IMG/VR virus record: IMGVR_UViG_3300042922_000335
Location: 1-31,062 of that record
From: a virus
Direction: 5' to 3' (one strand)
Length of the DNA stretch: 31,062 nucleotides
The translations under genes were made by a program, and so were the position numbers. Of this stretch, positions 29,901 through 31,062 are shown piece after piece. The notes under the pieces were generated by a model. The model was not told the origin of the DNA. It worked only from the letters and a program-made list of their open reading frames with translations, and searched no databases. Numbering within the stretch: position 1 is the first letter of the stretch; each line of letters opens with the position of its first letter.

Positions 29901-29929
29901 ATTTTATACCACAAATGAGAACTTGTCAA
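29901..29929 (-). promoter_or_regulatory. early lytic promoter
   Basis: On the minus strand, a perfect -35 TTGACA (29929-29924) and -10 TAAAAT (29906-29901, 5 of 6 to consensus) are separated by 17 bp. This is the strongest promoter for the early operon, with a predicted start near 29894. The operator O1 fills the spacer, so repressor binding should block polymerase. Confidence 0.85.
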
Positions 29930-29951
29930 CAATAAGTTCTCATTTGTGTGG
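29907..29951. promoter_or_regulatory. paired repressor operators O1 and O2
   Basis: O1 is TACCACAAATGAGAACTT (29907-29924), lying exactly in the spacer of the early promoter. O2 is the inverted copy AAGTTCTCATTTGTGTGG (29934-29951). Fifteen bases of the arms are perfectly complementary, and O1 and O2 centres are 27 bp apart. They lie between the early and repressor genes, where repressor and Cro-like protein act. The exact repetition shows they are a specific binding site. Confidence 0.85.
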
Positions 29952-29982
29952 TTTTTATCTAATATTTTAAGGAGGTTTATCC

Positions 29983-30426
29983 ATGAATGAAAGCTTTGTT
30001 GATATAGGATTGAGGATTTCTGCTCAAATGGAAAAACTAAAATTAAAGCAAAAAGACTTATGTGAAGATACTGAAATATCCAAAAACGCTATAAGTAATT
30101 ATGTTAATGGTAATAGGATACCGGATACAAATTCAATATATAAACTATCGAAAGCATTAAATGTTTCCATGGAATGGTTACTAACAGGAAGTGATTCTAA
30201 CATTACCACAAATGAGAACTTTACTGAAAAAGAGACATTGGAGGAAGACGAAGAAGATTTATTAAACGGATATAGAGAATTAAATGACCGTGATAAACGA
30301 GAAGTCTTAGCTTACATAAACATGAAAAAGGACTTGCAGAAGAAGAATATCAAGTCCAAGTCATCAACTTCCAGAAATGGAAAAGGCAAAACGGGAGAGG
30401 AAGCAGCAACAAGTGAAACTGCTTAA
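29983..30426 (+). CDS. lysogeny repressor, XRE HTH (147 aa)
   Basis: AAGGAGG lies 7 nt before the ATG. Residues 8-65 are an XRE/HTH_3 domain: ISAQMEKLKLKQKDLCEDTEISKNAISNYVNGNRIPDTNSIYKLSKALNVSMEWLLTGS, with recognition helix near ISKNAISNYV. The C-terminal part is polar and acidic (EKETLEEDEEDLL), then a Lys/Ser-rich tail (SKSSTSRNGKGKTGEEAATSE). It has no S24 peptidase domain, so RecA-stimulated self-cleavage is not expected. The gene points away from the early operon, and its leader carries the operators, suggesting autorepression. Codons about 74-80 encode a third operator copy. Confidence 0.93.
   Translation: MNESFVDIGLRISAQMEKLKLKQKDLCEDTEISKNAISNYVNGNRIPDTNSIYKLSKALNVSMEWLLTGSDSNITTNENFTEKETLEEDEEDLLNGYRELNDRDKREVLAYINMKKDLQKKNIKSKSSTSRNGKGKTGEEAATSETA
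30204..30221 (+). promoter_or_regulatory. third operator copy inside the repressor gene (O3)
   Basis: TACCACAAATGAGAACTT occurs here exactly as in O1 (18 of 18 bases). The site lies 297 bp from O1 in the same orientation and within the coding sequence, in codons for TTNENF between the HTH domain and the acidic C-terminal part. A chance 18-base match in 31 kb is negligible. It may support DNA looping or block elongation of the repressor's own transcript. Confidence 0.75.
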
Positions 30427-30442
30427 TTTTTTTTATTGTCTT

Positions 30443-30463
30443 GATAGATTTCTCTATCTTTTT
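30443..30463 (+). terminator. weak intrinsic terminator of the repressor transcript
   Basis: Stem GATAGA (30443-30448) pairs with TCTATC (30453-30458) around a 4-nt loop, followed by TTTTT (30459-30463). It lies 17 nt after the repressor stop, in plus orientation. The stem is short and AT-rich, so the termination may be partial. Confidence 0.55.
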
Positions 30464-30464
30464 A

Positions 30465-30569
30465 TGTCACATTGAAAATATTCTCAAATGAGTTTATAAA
30501 AGTGTGAGAAACCCTGATTTTAAGCCAATGTGACAGTCATTTTTTTAAAATATGTTTTTGTCACATTGA
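30465..30569. repeat. three copies of TGTCACATTG, putative transposase end-binding sites
   Basis: TGTCACATTGA occurs at 30465-30475 and 30559-30569 on the plus strand, and TGTCACATTG at 30535-30526 on the minus strand, i.e. two direct and one inverted. The sequence between the copies is AT-rich, and the 12-mer ATTTTTTTAAAA is repeated at 30539-30550 and 30569-30580. The layout (several copies of one short site, mixed orientation, beyond the repressor gene at the early end) is that of MuA binding sites L1-L3. The exact phage end could not be fixed. Confidence 0.6.
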
Positions 30570-30728
30570 TTTTTTTAAAACTCAGACTGAAAATATACAA
30601 TCTAGAACGTTGTTTTGAACGAACGTTACTGACCTAACAGGGCTGTAAATGCTTAATTTTTAAGGATTTTTTCATTATATCGTTAAAGATTTGCACAATA
30701 AGAACGCTTCGTTAGCACGTCGTTTCAC
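30570..30728. other. AT-rich non-coding stretch, possible phage left end
   Basis: No reading frame, promoter or strong hairpin is seen between the last TGTCACATTG copy and the ncRNA promoter. There is a short repeated AACGTT (in AACGTTGTTTTGAACGAACGTT) and a weak CTTAA/TTAAG dyad near 30652. The phage-host junction may be here or further right. Confidence 0.4.
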
Positions 30729-30757
30729 TCGACATACTTTTTTTAGAATGGTATAAT
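30729..30757 (+). promoter_or_regulatory. strong promoter for the putative ncRNA
   Basis: TCGACA (30729-30734, 5 of 6 to TTGACA) and perfect TATAAT (30752-30757) are separated by 17 bp, with TGG preceding the -10 (extended -10 feature). It is one of the best consensus promoters in the window, yet no coding frame follows. Predicted start near 30764. Confidence 0.8.
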
Positions 30758-30763
30758 CATCAT

Positions 30764-30925
30764 ATGAGCCATTATTACACGTAAACCCTCTATGCTGCTG
30801 AGGCTTCCAAAGTGTAAAACTGGCTCAAATGCTTATTTTATCAAGTTTTTTATAATCTGTAAAATGATTTTTGTGCAGGAAAAAAGAACATCATTTAATT
30901 TTCAACGATGTTCTCAATATTTTTG
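30764..30925 (+). ncRNA. putative structured non-coding RNA (about 160 nt)
   Basis: The transcript would open with a nested hairpin: TGAGCCA (30765-30771) pairs with TGGCTCA (30821-30827), TTACAC (30775-30780) with GTGTAA (30812-30817), and CCTC (30787-30790) with GAGG (30800-30803), leaving a 9-nt loop TATGCTGCT. The internal loops of 3x3 and 6x8 are purine-rich and ordered. An AT-rich linker follows, then a hairpin terminator at 30885-30914. It does not match any riboswitch or ribozyme core that I know. The only frame is a six-codon ATG frame without a ribosome site. It may be a phage or host small RNA. Confidence 0.5.
30885..30914. terminator. bidirectional intrinsic terminator
   Basis: AGAACATC (30885-30892) pairs with GATGTTCT (30907-30914), loop 14 nt. 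On the plus strand the tail is TCAATATTTTT; on the minus strand the stem is followed directly by TTTTTT. It can end the ncRNA from the left and a gene entering from the right, which suits a phage-host boundary. Confidence 0.6.
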
Positions 30926-31062
30926 TCATACAATCTTACATTAAATTGATTAAACCCGTATAAATACTGACATTTCTCATTAACTCTCGTGTTATCCCAC
31001 ATTATCCCGGTTTGTCAGATATGTTGTCTGAGTACAGTTAAACCGTTTTTCTTAACTATTTC
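30926..31062. other. non-coding right edge
   Basis: I find no convincing coding frame or RNA gene in this stretch. It is AT-rich with short repeats such as GGGATAA (minus strand). It may be the 3' flank of a host gene beyond the window or more phage end DNA. Confidence 0.35.

Noticed and set aside
30764-30784. Six-codon ATG frame at the start of the putative ncRNA (MSHYYT)
   Set aside because: No ribosome site, and it lies in the stem of the hairpin.
30851-30856. A second TATAAT downstream of the ncRNA core
   Set aside because: No -35 element lies at the proper distance, and AT-rich DNA yields such hexamers easily.
30926-31062. Possible end of a host recombinase or other gene on the minus strand at the right edge
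   Set aside because: All three minus frames contain early stops and no motif could be recognised; too short to support.
1-31062. CRISPR arrays, tRNA or rRNA genes, and integrase
   Set aside because: No regularly spaced repeats, no cloverleaf or rRNA-like segments and no tyrosine or serine recombinase were seen.

Overview
The window is almost entirely one Mu-like transposable prophage in a low-GC Firmicute, most likely a clostridial host. The host call is an inference from strong AGGAGG-type ribosome binding sites, frequent TTG and GTG starts, AT-rich intergenic DNA and PBSX-style tail genes. The phage reads right to left: early genes lie at the right (about 30.4 to 21.7 kb), lysis and packaging genes next, then head, tail and tail fibres at the left edge.

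Right end (31.06-29.75 kb): a 147-aa HTH repressor on the plus strand faces a divergent early promoter on the minus strand. An 18-bp operator sequence exactly fills the spacer of that promoter, recurs inverted 27 bp away, and recurs a third time inside the repressor coding sequence. Downstream of the repressor are a weak terminator, three copies of TGTCACATTG that look like transposase end-binding sites, and a compact promoter/hairpin/terminator unit that looks like an unannotated non-coding RNA.

Early region (29.75-21.72 kb, minus strand): a DUF6906-like small protein, a Cro-like HTH, a coiled-coil protein, a MuA-type DDE transposase, a MuB-type AAA+ ATPase, a run of small unknown proteins, Gam, GemA/Gp16, more unknowns, an amidase endolysin, and a Mor-family activator. 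The block closes with a strong intrinsic terminator.

Late region (21.6 kb to the left edge, minus strand): an LLH-like holin, a membrane/coiled-coil protein, a small HTH protein, gp27-like small terminase, large terminase, gp29 portal, gpF, gpI protease with a nested gpZ-like scaffold start, decoration protein, gpT capsid, gp36 and gpG form a Mu-type head. The tail is of the PBSX/P2-like contractile kind: sheath, tube, chaperone with a likely -1 frameshift, tape measure, hub and spike, wedge, baseplate J, tail protein I and fibres ending in a glycine-rich adhesin. So this is a transposable phage with a Mu head and a PBSX-like tail.

The best candidates for undescribed biology are: a plus-strand gene for a 79-aa membrane protein with its own promoter and terminator, placed antisense inside the tail operon (a moron); the putative ncRNA near the phage left end; the three-operator switch with one operator inside the repressor gene; and a cluster of unknown early proteins. 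No integrase, CRISPR array, tRNA or rRNA is visible.
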